Below are positions 22,488 through 35,464 of a DNA stretch of 64,000 bases, one piece after another (within the stretch, counting starts at the first letter, position 1; each line of letters starts with the position of its first letter). The notes below the pieces were generated by a model that made no database searches, was not told the origin of the DNA, and saw nothing but the letters and a program-made list of their open reading frames with translations. The stretch comes from Chytridium lagenaria (taxonomy: Eukaryota; Chytridiomycota; Chytridiomycetes; Chytridiales; Chytridiaceae), in contig JAHLKC010000093.1 of assembly GCA_025449115.1 (NCBI GenBank), forward strand, positions 62,001 through 126,000, read 5' to 3'. The position numbers and the translations under genes were made by a program.

Positions 22488-23179
22488 TCAGTCGACAGAG
22501 ACGCCCTTTCTACGAAGATCGTCCTTTGCCATATGAATTTCCTGTTGGAAAAACGACAGTAAGAAACATAGCTTTAGCGTATGCCCATTGCTCTATGGTG
22601 TATGCTAGTGGGCCTTTTACATCAAGCGATTAAGAACATAATGAGGTGGATTCATCGCAAGATATTATAAGCCAGAATAAAAGATTTAAAGAATTAGGTA
22701 GTTGCGAACCTGGACAAGAGATCTGTGGGCTTCGGGGCAGTCGTTGAAGGTGAGGAGGGCGTACCCGACGCTTCCGAGAGAATATGATCCGAATGTGACG
22801 AGTAACCAGAGCGGGACCTGCAATGAGATAAAGGGATGGTGAGACTCAAGTATTAATTACGATTAAACGCATCCTTCGACAGACGATATGGTATCCCATC
22901 TAATATCATCAAAAACCATCACCAACTCTCGTAGTTAGGTCAAAAGCCGTGCCCTTCCTGATTCCATCAAGATTTTGTCCAATCCGGTCTCCTTGTCGCA
23001 AAACAAATAGGGATCAAACAACTGAAAGGACATCATCCCGAAGATACTTACGACGGGAGTAATGTCATCCACCCATTTCGGGAACTCCATTGCCGGACCA
23101 CGGACTCTTTAAACAGTAAGGCGATCCATGCTACAAAGAAGAGAGTAAGAGCGCCTGCGAAGCGGAGAGCACGGCCCAT
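22488..23179 (-). CDS. DPM3: Dolichol-phosphate mannose synthase subunit 3
   Basis: DPM3 is a small ER membrane protein that tethers and stabilises the catalytic Dpm1 subunit, which supplies Dol-P-Man for N-glycans, O-mannosylation and GPI anchors. Exon 1 (23179-23052): MGRALRFAGALTLFFVAWIA, the first membrane helix. Exon 2 (22817-22710): VPLWLLVTFGSYSLGSVGYA, the second helix, then LLTFNDCPEAHRSLVQ. Exon 3 (22541-22488): EIHMAKDDLRRKGVSVD. The helix pair and the C-terminal pattern DCPEA...L...I..AK.DLRRKG match the family, and the length (about 95 residues) is typical. Both introns have good borders. One base appears to be missing in exon 1 (in GGTCCGGCAATGG), where VVR should continue as AMEFPKWVDD. 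Confidence 0.92.
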
Positions 23180-24365
23180 TTTCTGTACTGCAAAATTTTA
23201 GAGGATTGGCTGGCTCAACGACAACCACTTCCAGTTGGCGACTGTGTCCGGTATGAGGTGCAGAAACTAAAGTACATCTCGATCCTGTTTTTTGTTGCGG
23301 CAAATCCTCTGTGTGCTTCACAGAAAAACACTTTCATCAGCGATAGATGACAGATATATTGTGGTTCAGTTTGAGGTGAATGCTGCCCGAGGAGACCAGA
23401 AGGTGTCCACGTACTTTGGATTCAACCTTTTTTTTTACTAGTGCTGGTTTTTTGGCTGCGTTCCTTCTTGGTGACTCTGACGGTCACCACGTTCAAAATG
23501 TATCAGGAAGTCTTGCTTTGCACAAACGTTTCTTCATTGCATGACTAAAGCTTTTTAGAATCGGAATTAAGTTAATGTACATGTTTCCATCAGCTTTACT
23601 TTATTAGTCTGAGCTAATTATCGGTAATACGTAGCCATCAAGTGTTTTATAGGCATATATATCTAGACACTGGCTTCTTCACATCATTACATATCATTAT
23701 CACGTTAAATAGCTGTACTCTTATTATCACGTATCCAGCTCTTTGTTTGGAGCTTTAGGACTATACAGAGGCCTTTAAGTCCCAAAGGATTTGAGTTTTG
23801 TGAGATGGATTCTAAGAAACATTGCAAAGCGTTATGTTTGTTTAAAGTTTACTCATTAAATAGGCTTCTGGAGTGAGTGTATTCTCCTGGAAGCTCATGC
23901 ATACTAAGAGATGACGTTGTGAATCGTTTTGGAGGTCCAAGAGAAATTCTCTGTTAGCGGTGATGCGGGTGGGAACAAGTTGGAAGACGCCATTTTGGAT
24001 GGACAAAGTGGGAAGTGTCGCTCATATGTAAAACTTCAATGAGCCGAGCACTACATAGTCATCCTCATGGAATCAAATAAATAAGAATGACTGTGTAGTG
24101 TTGAGATGTGAATGTCTGATTCGCCCATCTTTTTTTTATGAAATAGAATCATTTAAAATATTCATTATTAATTCATTAATTAATTAGTAATTAAAAAGAT
24201 CTATTCTCAATAATCTGTGACAATCTTACTATTACTGCTACATACTATATAGTAGGCTTTACACTCCATCGTTTAAATATAAAAAACAGGAGCTAAAAAC
24301 AACTACTAAAAAGAAGAAAAAAAGTTAAAAAACTGATATCGTCATTACGTGCGAGACAGACAGTC
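23180..24365. other. Divergent intergenic region, DPM3 and LYS2 promoters
   Basis: About 1.2 kb without a credible gene. It is AT-rich near LYS2 (24120-24330). A near-palindrome GGTGACTCTGACGGTCACC lies at about 23470-23488; its TGACTC half resembles a Gcn4 half site, but it is about 890 bases from the LYS2 start, so a role is speculative. Confidence 0.45.
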
Positions 24366-27300
24366 ATGCCCGTTCTACTGCCTCAAGAGGTGCCAGGCCC
24401 TGTGTCGGCCATCGCAGATGCACAGAGGTCTCTGGAAGACCGCATCGCTTCATCCAAGGCACGTCTTTCAAACCTCACAGACCTCAGTCTGCCGACAGAT
24501 TACCCACGTCCAGTACCCCTCCGCACCGTCGAGGCAGAGACAAGGCGCTCCATCTCGGAGCGCACAGCAAGAGCAATCATGCGCCTCTCTCTTTCCTTTG
24601 ATAATGAAGATGTCCCCACATCTCCCGTGTCTCCTGCTGTTCCTGATGCATCAGATTCGTCCGTGTCTCCTTTTAGTATCTTGCTGGGTGCCTTTGCGGT
24701 GCTCTTACACAAGTTCACTGGAGAGGAGGATATCACGGTTGGGTCGTCTTCGACTTCCGCTAATCCGCTGGTGCTGAGATTCCCTGTCACGGATGCGGAT
24801 CCGTTTGCGACAGTCATCAACTCAATTCTCCAGGTATGGTGTCTCTACAGTTTCAATGATTGATTAAGGATGCTCTTATCATATTCGTTCACTCACGACC
24901 GTATTCGTGTTCTTGATCTTGTATACTAACTCAATACGTTCTGAAAGGCGGAGAGGGATGCTGCAGCTGACGAAGTACCTTTCAACACCCTGATCGAGGC
25001 ACTTTTCCCAGTCAAGAAGGGATCATCTGGTGATGATGCTAGTGAAGAAGACACGGTGAATCCATCGCTCTTCAAGGTCCGCTTCTTCAACCTTACCGAC
25101 ACCTCTCCCGACACTTTTGAAGCAACCACAACCTCCTCCACCTGCGACCTTACCATCCTCATCACCCAATCCACCACCCTCCGTCGTCTTCTTCCCATCG
25201 ACATTCAAGTCCTTTACAACTCTGTCCTCTTCTCATCATCCAGGATTCTTGACATGCTCGACCAGCTCGAAACCGTCATCGACATTGCCTCGCGATTCCC
25301 TGATCGCTCTGTCGGTAACATCTCTGTCCTCACCGATGCCTCTAGGTCAAGACTTCCCCGACCCCACCGCTGATTTAGCGTGGGATGGGTTCCAAGGAGC
25401 CATCACGGATATCTTTTCAAGGAACGCCAAGGCCCACCCTGAACGTGTTTGTGTTGTTGAGAACACACCGTCGGGTGTACCTGGAGATCTTTCGACTTTG
25501 AGGACGTTCTCTTATGATCAGATTCATCGTGCTTCAAACTTACTTGCTCATCATTTGGTCAAGTCTGGGATTCAGAGAGAGGATGTCGTTGTTCTTTACT
25601 CTTACCGTGGTGTGGATCTTGTGGTAGCCGTCATGGGTGTGCTCAAGGCTGGTGCTACTTTCAGTGTTATCGGTAAGCTTCTTCTATGACTCTCTTACGT
25701 TTATCTTTTTTTTACTAAAACGTTTCTATTCTCCTTTGCTTTTAGACCCTGCATACCCCCCAAACCGTCAGGTAATTTACCTCTCTGTTGCGCAACCCCG
25801 TGGTCTTGTTGTTCTTGGCAAAGCTGGTACCCTTCACGATGAAGTCACCACCTACATCAAGGAGAAGCTTTCTATTCAGTGTTTTGTCCCAGAATTGGAG
25901 ATCTTGGACGATGGAACCCTTCGCGGTGGAGTTCCAGAGGGCAAGACCGAGGGGGATGTGTTGGATCACGTGCGATCCTTCAGCGGAGAAGACGTCGGTG
26001 TTGTTATTGGACCTGATAGCATTGGAACTTTGAGTTTCACTAGGTATGCCTTATTTTTCTTTTCTTGATTTTGTCTTTAAGTCCCCGTATTAAATAAGTT
26101 TCATTTCGGTTTTAGTGGAAGTACCGGTATCCCCAAGGGTGTCCGCGGTCGCCACTTCTCCTTGACCCACTTTTACCCCTGGATGAAGACCGAATTCGGC
26201 CTTAACCAAGATGAGCGTTTTACCATGCTCAGCGGTATCGCCCACGACCCAATTCAACGAGACATCTTCACCCCTCTCTTCCTTGGCGCCCAACTCCGCA
26301 TCCCCACCGCTGACGACATTGGTACTCCCGGTCGTTTAGCCGAATGGATGGGGAAGAACGGGATCACCGTCACCCATCTCACTCCTGCCATGGGACAACT
26401 CCTTTCAGCAAACGCCACCCACCCTATCCCGACACTTCGGAACGCGTTCTTTGTTGGAGATGTCTTGACCAAACGTGATGTCACAAGGTTGCAGTTTTTT
26501 GGCGCCTAATGTGTATATTGTCAATATGTATGGGACGACGGAGACGCAACGCGCTGTCTCGTATTTGAAGGTCCCACCGCCTTCGGTGAACGTGGGATTT
26601 TTGTCTGAGCAGAAGGATATCATGCCTGCTGGGAAGGGGATGAAGAATGTTCAACTTCTTGTTGTTAACAAAGCTGGATTGCTTTGTGGGGTTGGTGAAG
26701 TTGGTGAAATCTATGTTCGTAGTTCTGGACTCGCAGAAGGCTACCTCCGTCTTGGATGATGTTACCGCTGAAAAATTCATCACAAACCCGTTCGCCCCTA
26801 CCCCTCCAATACGACCAACTCGTTGCCCTTTTACAAAGGACCCCGAGACCGTATGTACCGAACCGGTGATCTTGGACGGTACCGACCTGATGGATCTGTT
26901 GAGTGCACGGGTAGAGCGGACGATCAAGTCAAGATTAGAGGGTTTAGGATTGAGCTTGGAGAGATTGATACTCACTTGAGTCAACATGTGGGTGTGAGAG
27001 AAAATGTGACGCTTGTGAGGAGAGATAAGTTTGAGGAACCTACACTTTGTAGTTATGTTGTGCCGTTGGATCCGGCGGCACATGGGGATGTGGCGGCGCT
27101 GGTGAAGGATATTAGGGAAGTACTTGAGGATGAAGTTGCCGGCTTATGCTGTGCCGTCTGGTATGTATTTTTTTTTTGCTGGCCTCTTTTGGCCTTTACG
27201 CATATTCTTTCTTTTTCCTTCATTTTTTTTTATTTTATTTTTTTATTTTTATTGTTTATAATTGATTACAGACTTTTAACCTTTTCCAAACAAACAGTTT

Positions 27301-29238
27301 TTGTGCCCCTCAAGCGTATGCCTCTCACCCCCAACGGCAAGGTGGACAAGAATGCCCTCCCCTTCCCCGACACCGCCGCCGCTGCCGCCAATCAGAAGCC
27401 CACCGCTTCAAGCCCTACTACCCTCCCTCCCGTCCAATCCGCCATCCGCGAAGTCTGGTCAACTCTCCTTAACATCCCCGCCACCACCATTTCCATCACC
27501 GACAACTTTTTCGACCTCGGCGGTCACTCTATCCTTGCCACTCGTCTCGTCTTTGGGATCCGTAAAGTCCTTGCCGTTGAAGTTCCTTTGGGACTTATCT
27601 ACCAACACCCTACCGTCAAGGGGATGGCGGATGAGGTTGAACGGTTAAGAGGAAGTGATTTAAACATTGATTTGAATGATTCAAACGCAACACTGGATGC
27701 ACCTGAATCCACTGATGACGATGACTTTGATTACGCCGCCGACCTTGATGTCGTCGACGACCCAACCACCGTCACCGCCTCCCACCTCCCGGGCTACGTG
27801 TTCACGCCGCCCAAAACCTTTTTCCTCACTGGCGCCACTGGTTTCCTCGGTGCCTTCATTTTAGCGAAACTCTTGGGGATGTACGCTGATGCTAGGGTGT
27901 TGTGTTTGGTGAGAGCTGGGAGTGAGGAGGCGGCGCTTGAACGGTTGAGGGAGAATGGGGAACGGCATTTGGTGTGGGATGAGGGTTGGGTGAAGGAGGG
28001 GAGAGTTGGGAGCTGTGAATGGGGATTTGGGGGTGGAGAGGTTTGGGGTTTCGGAGGAGGTTTGGGAGAGGTTGGGGAGGGAGGTGGATGTTATTGTGCA
28101 TAATGGAGCCTTTGGTGAGTTTGTCTTTCTAGTCCCTCCTTTCACTTTTTATTGTGTTGTTGGTTTTTTACAGCACACCTTTTGAAACATCTTTGCTTTG
28201 GTTATTGCGGCGATGTCCGCCATACTGATTTTATATGTTTTCAAGGTTCACTGGATCTACCCTTACACAAACTCCGCGCGGCCAACGTCCTCGGTACCCT
28301 CTGGGGTCTTCGACTTGCCTCCCTTCACAAATTGAAGCCGTTTCCATTTCGTCTCATCCACTTCAGCGCTTGACACGACGCATTACACGCGGGTTTTCTT
28401 GGATCGTGGGAAGCCTGTGCCTGAGGGTGATGATCTTGAAGGTTCGAGGAAGGGGTTGAGGAGTGGGTATGGACAGAGTAAATGGGTTGCGGAGAGGTTG
28501 GTGGTGAGAGCTCGGGAGAGGGGTGTTCCGGGGACGATTGTGAGGCCTGGGTATATTGTAGGAGATTCGGAGAGTGGAGGTACAATTTTTTTTTCTTTCT
28601 CTTCAGTCCCTTTTAAATCCGTGTCCTAAACCTCCTCTTTTCTTTTCTTTTTTCTTTCTTAGTTGGAAACACGGACGACTTTTTATGGCGACTCGTCAAG
28701 GGTTGCATTCAACTCGGGAAAGTCCCACGTATCGCCAACGTTGTCAACATGTGTCCCGTTGATTACGTTGCCAACGCTGTTTCCGCTATCGCCGGCACAC
28801 CGTCCTCTCTCACTGGTGGACGCCATCTACCACATGTGGCACCCTCACCGGTTCCGGTTTGATGATCTTTTTGATATTATTGGAACCCTTGGATACGAAG
28901 TGACGCCGACCGAGTACATTCATTGGCGAACGTCTTTGGATGGATTTGACCATGTCGACGCAAGATCATGCGCTTTTCCGTTGTTGCATTTTGTGGTGGA
29001 TGATTTACCGACTTCCACGAGGTCACCCGAGTTGGATGATGGAGAGGCGGTGAGGGTTTTGAAGGAGTGTGGAGTTGCGTTGTGTCCTGATGTCAGGGGG
29101 CTTGTTGGACTTTATGTGGGGTATTTGGTGGCGATTGGGTTTTTGGAGGGACCTGTGGGGAAGGGGGTTGAGATGCCTAGGTTGGAGAGGTGGGAGGCGT
29201 TGATTGGGAAGGGGGTTGTGAAGAGGACGGGAGCTTGA
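24366..29238 (+). CDS. LYS2: L-2-aminoadipate reductase, large subunit (lysine biosynthesis)
   Basis: Catalyses ATP- and NADPH-dependent reduction of alpha-aminoadipate to the semialdehyde, a fungal lysine step, on a carrier arm charged by a PPTase. The ATG at 24366 opens [20 protein letters not shown]. Adenylation motifs in order: [12 protein letters not shown] (26105-26140), [14 protein letters not shown] (26525-26566), [25 protein letters not shown] and [15 protein letters not shown]. The carrier domain has [14 protein letters not shown] with the phosphopantetheine Ser (about 27525). The reductase domain has [24 protein letters not shown] (catalytic Tyr/Lys) and [14 protein letters not shown]. 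Introns include 24834-24947 (branch TACTAAC), about 25671-25745, 26044-26115, about 27160-27298, about 28113-28170 and about 28580-28661. Frame changes are needed near 25345, 26500, 26755, 26795, 28000, 28320 and 28800. In an essential anabolic gene this suggests assembly indels. Confidence 0.95.
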
Positions 29239-29827
29239 AGAGTCTTGTTTTTGCCTTTTTTTTTTTTTTTTTGTTTTTTTTTTTTTTTTTGTGGGTTTTT
29301 TCGTGGTTTGGTTTTTAGGGTTTTTTTTCTTCGTTTTACTTCTGTGTCCTCATAATTTTGTCTCCTACGTTTTCCTAAATTACACCTTGCGTTTACTCTT
29401 TGGATTGCCGTGGTTGTTGTCGGCATACTTTTATTTTTTTTTGATACATGTTTTCGAATTTGTTTTATGACAGGAATTTTTTTGAATTTCTGACTTTCAA
29501 CTTTAAGTGTTGTCGTGAAGGATGGCAGGGGTGACTGCAGCAACATTAAAACAAACAATCACAACATCAATTTACAAGGAAAACCTTTGCAGACGTTAAA
29601 AATAGTGGGACATGTAAAGACGCAATAGAATAAAAAGGGGGTTTTGAAGAAACTGCAAAAAAAAAAAAACATAAGTAAAAAAAAGGAGAGAAGCATGCAT
29701 GTGTTTTGGTTTACAAGGGGAGAAAAAAATATTGAATGCGCAGGGATAAGAAGGGAAAGAAAATATGCAAAAAGATAATGGATGCGAAATATACATATAA
29801 AAAAAAAGTCGAAACAACATCAAAACA
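29239..29827. other. Convergent intergenic region with long T and A runs
   Basis: After the LYS2 stop come T runs at about 29256-29290 (more than 15 T each, split by single G). Before the ABC transporter stop lies A-rich DNA (29657-29690). These probably belong to 3' ends and polyadenylation signals of both genes. No gene seen. Confidence 0.55.
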
Positions 29828-32800
29828 TCATCTCTGCTTCTCCTTATTCAGAGTCACCATCAACACAAACCCAATCACCCTCCACACAACTCCCAAAAGC
29901 AAACACGCCACAAAATCCTTCACAACCTGTCCCAAAGTATACCCATACAACCTCGCCGACATATCCGTATCATACACGTGTTTGTAGAACCGCAGGCTGA
30001 GCGAATAATGTGCTTCAGCCGCCCACTTGTTAAAACTCATCTCATAGATCCACACAATGTTCCAGGCTTTCGCTTGCGCGAGACTGGGACCGTACCCGCA
30101 GAACACGGCGGCAAAGAGTCCAATGACAACAGCGAGGAGGGACGCGTTTTCACGGCGAACAATGACAGAGATGACGCAGGCCATCCCATAGACACCCCAA
30201 AATTGCAGGAGGACGAGTCCGTACATTTCTACAGACGAGACAACGGGACGCGCAAACACGAGGTAGAGAGCGGTGAAATGGAGAGAGGAGACGAGGAGAC
30301 GGTAGGCGGTTGCGATGGTTTTCCCAGTGTAGTAGGCAAGACGGGAGTGGCCGGATGCGGCCTCACGCCAAAAAATGGTGCGTTCTTCTCCAAAAACTTT
30401 AACGCCAGAGGGAGCGCCTGCCAACGCGACGGCAATTCCAAGAAGCAACCCGTATAGGGAGACAATATCAAATGGAGCAGGTGAAAGGACAACGTAAACG
30501 CCACGGTAGATACCGTTGAACATTTCCTTGATCTTGCCTTGAGCAGAGATACCCATTAAAAGACCCGCAAATAATGCAACAAAGAGCTCAAGGACGAGAG
30601 CGCCTGCTCGCCGGCCTTGTTGGACCAATGACCGGTTATGGCAGTAAATCACTTGGCGCACGAATCCTGCACCGCGTTCACGGACGACTTGGGGGGCGAG
30701 ACGGTGGAATTCAAGATCCTTGAGACGGTGGGCGTCATCTTCAGCTGAGCCTCCGCTGTGGGTGCCAACAGGAATACCGCGGCCAATTGAATCAATAATC
30801 GAATGGGCGACTGTTGCGTTGGAGAGGACTCGGCGGAGCGTGTAGCTCCCTGCGATTGATGGAGCGGGCTCCGGAGACTCGAGCCAAGGAAGCGCCGCGG
30901 ATGATGGGCTCATAGGGAGTCCACGGTGAACCACTGAGACACCGTCAGGTACATTTGTTAATGTTCCATGATGGGGGGATGCGATGGCGCCAGGAGATGG
31001 AGACCTTGGCGATGCGGCCATGGTTATGGGTGACGCAGGTTGATTAACACCAATAGTCACTGTCTTGGCCGACAGGGAAGGTGACGGTGGGCGACTTGTG
31101 CGATGCATGGAGCTCGCCGCGCTGACAGTTCCATCACCATCAGCAACCTGGAACGTGGCAAACCTTGTCCCCGAGCTCCTTGGCCAGGTCCTTGACGGTC
31201 CCCCAATTGTTCCGAAATCAGAGTGGAGAGCAGTAGGCCTCTGCACAATGATAGGGGAAGTACGGTCTTCCTCATCATATCGTAAAGAGCCAGGGCGTTG
31301 AGCAGCACGCGCTTCTGCCATCACAACCCCAGCTGTCGTTTCCTCCTCTGAAGAAGGTTGGATGGTCACAAGCCATTGATCGACTGCAGTTTCCGCGCTT
31401 CCTGACAGGCCTGAGGATGACCGGCCCAACGTACCCGCAAGGTCCATATGGCTAGGAGGGCGGTAAGGAGACATAGGGAGGTAAGACGGGTGTCCGACGC
31501 CTCCATAGGCTGAACACCCATCCTCAATCTCATCTCCCTGGATCGTGTCCATCAGGTAATCTCTAACCTTCCCGTTCTCCCAAGCGGCAACCAACTGCTC
31601 TGGGCCAAACGAGTAACGGTCGTTACGAGCCTTGCCGGACAAAATATCCATGAGAACGTCTGACATGTTGGCCTCAGGATCAAAGTAAAAGCCGAGACTC
31701 TCGAAATAGCGCTGAGCTTGAGAAATGGGACCGAGGTAGGCCACCTTGCCACCAGGAGCAATCATGAGTACATCGTCGAACTTACGGAAAATTTCAATTC
31801 TTGGTTGATGGATCACTGAAACAACCGTCAAGCCAAGATGTGCGATGCTGGCGAGGATATCGGCGACCTCAAGAGCGGCAGTTGCATCAAGACCAGATGT
31901 TGGTTCGTCCAAAAAGATGGCAAGGGGTGCTGTAAAGTTCAGACATATAAGGTGAGCATTTAAGATAGACGTCGACTTAAGTGTTACCTGCAGCAAGCTC
32001 CATGCCGATGTTGACTCTCTTTCTTTGGCCTCCAGAAACACCTCGGTCCGTTTCGTCACCGATAAAAGAATTTGCTACGTGTGTCAAACTGTAACATGGT
32101 TATTATGCGCTGAACATAAAAAAAGATTATTGATGAAAAGACCTACTTGAGAGCTTTAAGCACGTTGTCAACGTGGTCCTCAATTTGCCTTCGAGTCCAG
32201 CTCCGTGGGGTCGAATTCTGGCCGAGTGCAAAACCACCTCACGAACCGTAAGCTCCCTCAGCATAACATCCTCTTGCGGAACGTAGCCAATGATTTTGGC
32301 GGTAGAGATGTACCTCAGCCTCAGCACCATTAATGTATAGTCTTCCACCTGTAACGTGGAACTTTGCCCATCAAAACATTCATGAAGGTGGTCTCTATAA
32401 TTTAAAGTGGATCAGCCGTCGATCCGGAAAGGAAAATAGGAGAAAAGGAGACTTACTTCCTGCTCCAGAGGGTCCGATAATGGCCGTCATACGCTTGGAC
32501 CTGTCTCACCCGACACGCCTTGCAATACTGTCTTTCCATTGGAAAGTCTTAAACTCAAGTCATCAAACTTAAAGTTCATTCTCATTCCTGTTTCCCAACG
32601 CCGTGTGGAAAGCATACACAAGCTTTCTCAACTCCTCCTCGGTCTCCTTCTTCCTCATAGTCTCACACCGCATGGCAGGGCTCATTACTGGGCTCAGCAT
32701 CCCGGAAGCCGTTGGATGCATGGTTCCCGCCACCGCATCCGCTACTGCCGCTTCCGCAGCAGCCTTTGTAGCAGCAACCTCATGCTCTGCGCTCACCACA

Positions 32801-33477
32801 GCCTCTTTAGCGCGCTGCTGAAGAACGTATGACGCTCCACCAATAAGGCGCGAAAAGACTTGACGAAAGTCATGTTTGCGGAACGCGCCTTCGCGGACTT
32901 GATAGCGACGAGAATCACAAAGAGAATAACATCAATAAAGGCCATGATAATCAAACCAGCGATAGGGGTGGGAGTGATGGTTCCGGTAGGGCAGGAGGCG
33001 AGAAGTTCACAGGGACGGGGGGCGATACTGCCCGCAGGGCAGAAGAAGCCTTGAGGGCAGATGATGCGAGTGCGATAGTCGGGACAATAGTGGCCGGCCT
33101 TGCAGATGGAGGGTTCATGCTTGCCCTTGTGCCTATTCAATCCAAGGAGAAATTAGAATTGTGCATTGACGAGACATATTATCTAATATAACAGCTTACC
33201 GAACATGCCAGACTTGATAGACGGTAAACCATACACATGCTGCTTGGAGGGCAGAAAACGGGAAGAGTTGCAGAGTCATTGGTCTGAGGTTGGGGCAATA
33301 GAAACCAGGGTCACAAGTGAGGACAAGATCAGGATCCAGAGGTGTCCACAGGAAGGTTAGGTGCGGCGTAACATCCGTATCCTGCACTAACGGGCATGAG
33401 ATATTGGCGGTGCTGAATTGAAGAGTGGGGTCATCCTTGACCCTTTGGAGGAGCTGGTAAGGACTTGCCGCCACCAT
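29828..33477 (-). CDS. ABCG (WHITE-type) half transporter with N-terminal Cys-rich domain, ABCG24/28-like
   Basis: Membrane exporter of the ABCG family that must dimerise. The start at 33477 lies about 90 bases from a TATATAG box. The N-terminal extracytosolic part is Cys-rich ([58 protein letters not shown]), then a membrane helix ([20 protein letters not shown]). Nucleotide-binding domain: [11 protein letters not shown] (Walker A, about 32485-32460, split by an intron), [19 protein letters not shown], signature [15 protein letters not shown], Walker [13 protein letters not shown] and [10 protein letters not shown] 300-residue Ser/Pro-rich linker follows, then a C-terminal transmembrane domain ([37 protein letters not shown]). 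Domain order NBD-TMD and the Cys-rich head match plant ABCG24/28 and their fungal relatives. Frame changes occur near 33225, 32305, 32195 and elsewhere. Substrate unknown. Confidence 0.88.
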
Positions 33478-34131
33478 GATTGAAAAACTGGGTTGAGGTG
33501 GGTGTGGTAATAATAGGTGGTGTTTGTTCTATACTCGACGGTGATGATATGATGTTATCAGCTATATAGTGAGGATCGGAAGAGTGAAAAGCGTCGCCCG
33601 TCGTTGTTGCAGAGGCAGTGTTAAACGTCGCCTAGCGTATCTAAAAGCCGATGAGAAGAAGGAGATCTGCAAAGAAGGCCTCGCCTTTAGCATGTTTTGG
33701 AAATAGCCCGCTTTTCGGAGTCCAATGGGTCCCCTCTTCAACCCGTTTTGTCTCGTAAACCCTTTTGAAATGATATATTTTAACTCGTTACGAGATAAAG
33801 TTGAAGAGTCTGGCTTAAGATGCTTTGTTCGCTCCCTTGAACCCCCTCTCCAGCATTGGTTGAGTGAGGGTGAGAGGGTGTCGAAGGGGCAGACTCTCAA
33901 GTTGTCACAATTTGTTATTTGGTTGTCAAGTTTGAAGATCAGCAGTAATAATTTTAAAAACGCACAGCAAACTGTGCCGCATATTTTAAAGGTACTGCGC
34001 CTGAACTGGAAAAACTTGTACATAAACAACCACGTACAAAACTCCTTCACTTCCCAGTCATACACCTTATTCCACTTCAGAGAAAGAACACTAAACCAAC
34101 TCCATCAGCAAACAATCCACAATATAGACAC
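33478..34131. other. Intergenic region with ABCG promoter
   Basis: TATATAG on the minus strand (33563-33570) is the likely TATA box of the ABCG gene. Long open frames on both strands (33562-34065 -, 33725-34131 +) overlap each other and have no domain; the plus one is just an upstream extension of copy D. Confidence 0.45.
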
Positions 34132-34853
34132 CATGCGCAGAGAGGGACGTAAGCACTCAGACACCTTCAACGACAAGTTGGCCACCAACAACACCATCCA
34201 CGCTGTAAATACAAGGTCAATGTATTACTACAACGAGCTCTACATCTCCTGAAACGTTCTCTCCATGATGCCAAAAGATTCACTCTCTGGGCTCTCCATC
34301 ACATTATGCAAGACAGTGTCGTCAAATACCTCCAGTCCTTGCTGAATGAGCTCGAACGCAACTGGAGCAAATGAAGGGCGCTTCACCCGCAAGGACCAGG
34401 AAGAACAGAAACCCCGCAACCTGCCGCTGGAGCACTTCAAAGGAGACTCAGCCTGGCAAGAGGAGAAGTCAAATGTCGTCGACATTGATAACATGGCCTC
34501 ATGATTCAAACGTCAAAACTGCCATCTCTTCCAAGCATCTTCGCCTGCCCTACATGGATCCTGCCGCCACCTCTCCTCTTATCGTGAAGTTGCGCACTTG
34601 ATGTCATTGCAAATAATGACGTTAGGCTAATATACTATGAATCAACATCATTCTTTCCAACTCGAAAAGGCTGGATTTGGTCCAAAACGCACATGGAGTC
34701 TCTGCACCTGAAGAAATGGAACGGCTTTACGCTCAAATTGATAGCTGGACAGATTTGAATCTCGACAAAGTTTGGAACGTGAACATGAGCACGGGGAGAC
34801 GGGCTACCATCTTTGAGAGTGAGAGGATGCCAAGAGAAGGACGACAAGTATAG
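34132..34853 (+). pseudogene. Family A/B/D, copy D (degenerate)
   Basis: Begins MRREGRKHSDTFNDKL at 34132, like MRREGLVRCESSPHKI of copy B. A second frame gives DAKRFTLWALHHIMQDSVVK and YLQSLLNELERNWSK, comparable in position and pattern to AAKQASMYRHQCLRLYSQN and STIRQLSEWNY of copy B. A third frame gives KRLDLVQNAHGVSAPEEMER, LYAQIDSWTDLNLDKVW and a stop at 34851-34853, comparable to ...DSRTWDSLTADEFTKLDSL. At least three frame changes and an unreadable middle (34380-34640) suggest a decayed copy 27 kb from A and B. The alignment is by eye; confidence is moderate to low. Confidence 0.4.
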
Positions 34854-35464
34854 ATGGCATCTTCAGACAAAGAGTAAAAGGAGGCCGAGTTACTGGAATG
34901 AATGGGATATGGGAGGAAAGGACATGGAGTCAAGTGCAAAGCTTAGGGCCAGGATGGGTGGCATGAGGGTAATACGCGTGAGGTTCTCTTTGAGGTCCTT
35001 ACTTCTTACCGGTAGCATGTCTTCTAAAAAATAAATGAGCAAGAATATCTACAATATCTCGTCCGTATAGAATGAAGGCTATAGCATTTATATAGTCGTA
35101 TAGGCTACTGAGACGCACCCATTCGCAACAAACACCCGCAGAACATAACCCTTGACTTTTGAAGCCGATACGATAAAGGGCTTTGCAGGAGTTATCAGCA
35201 CCTTTGATCTTCAATGTTTTCTATTACGCGTTTGACGCGTTTGACGCGTTGCTTTGGTGTCGCGTTAAAGGTCCACTCCATTCGGACTTTCCTCAAAATC
35301 TATTTGAGGAGCCAATCGTTTTTTTTTTAATTTGCCCACATTAAGCAATAATAGATATTCATTTGTCACCCTCAAAAAATCTATAAATAAGCCCTCTGAC
35401 ACCCGACGTTTTTGCCCAATTCGAAATCCAACAAAATCCAAAACAACTGCTTTCTTTTCACGCA
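34854..35464. other. Intergenic region, promoter of the oxidoreductase gene
   Basis: No gene recognised. It contains the ACGCGT triplet array (35226-35249) and a T-run/AT-rich core region near 35318-35390. The C/A-rich leader CCAAAACAACTGCTTTC directly precedes the ATG at 35465. Confidence 0.5.
35226..35249. promoter_or_regulatory. Three ACGCGT sites at 9-base spacing
   Basis: ACGCGT occurs at 35226-35231, 35235-35240 and 35244-35249, as repeats of TTTGACGCG, about 220 bases before the oxidoreductase ATG. ACGCGT is the MCB element bound by MBF (Mbp1-Swi6) in fungi. Whether it is used here is inference. Confidence 0.55.
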
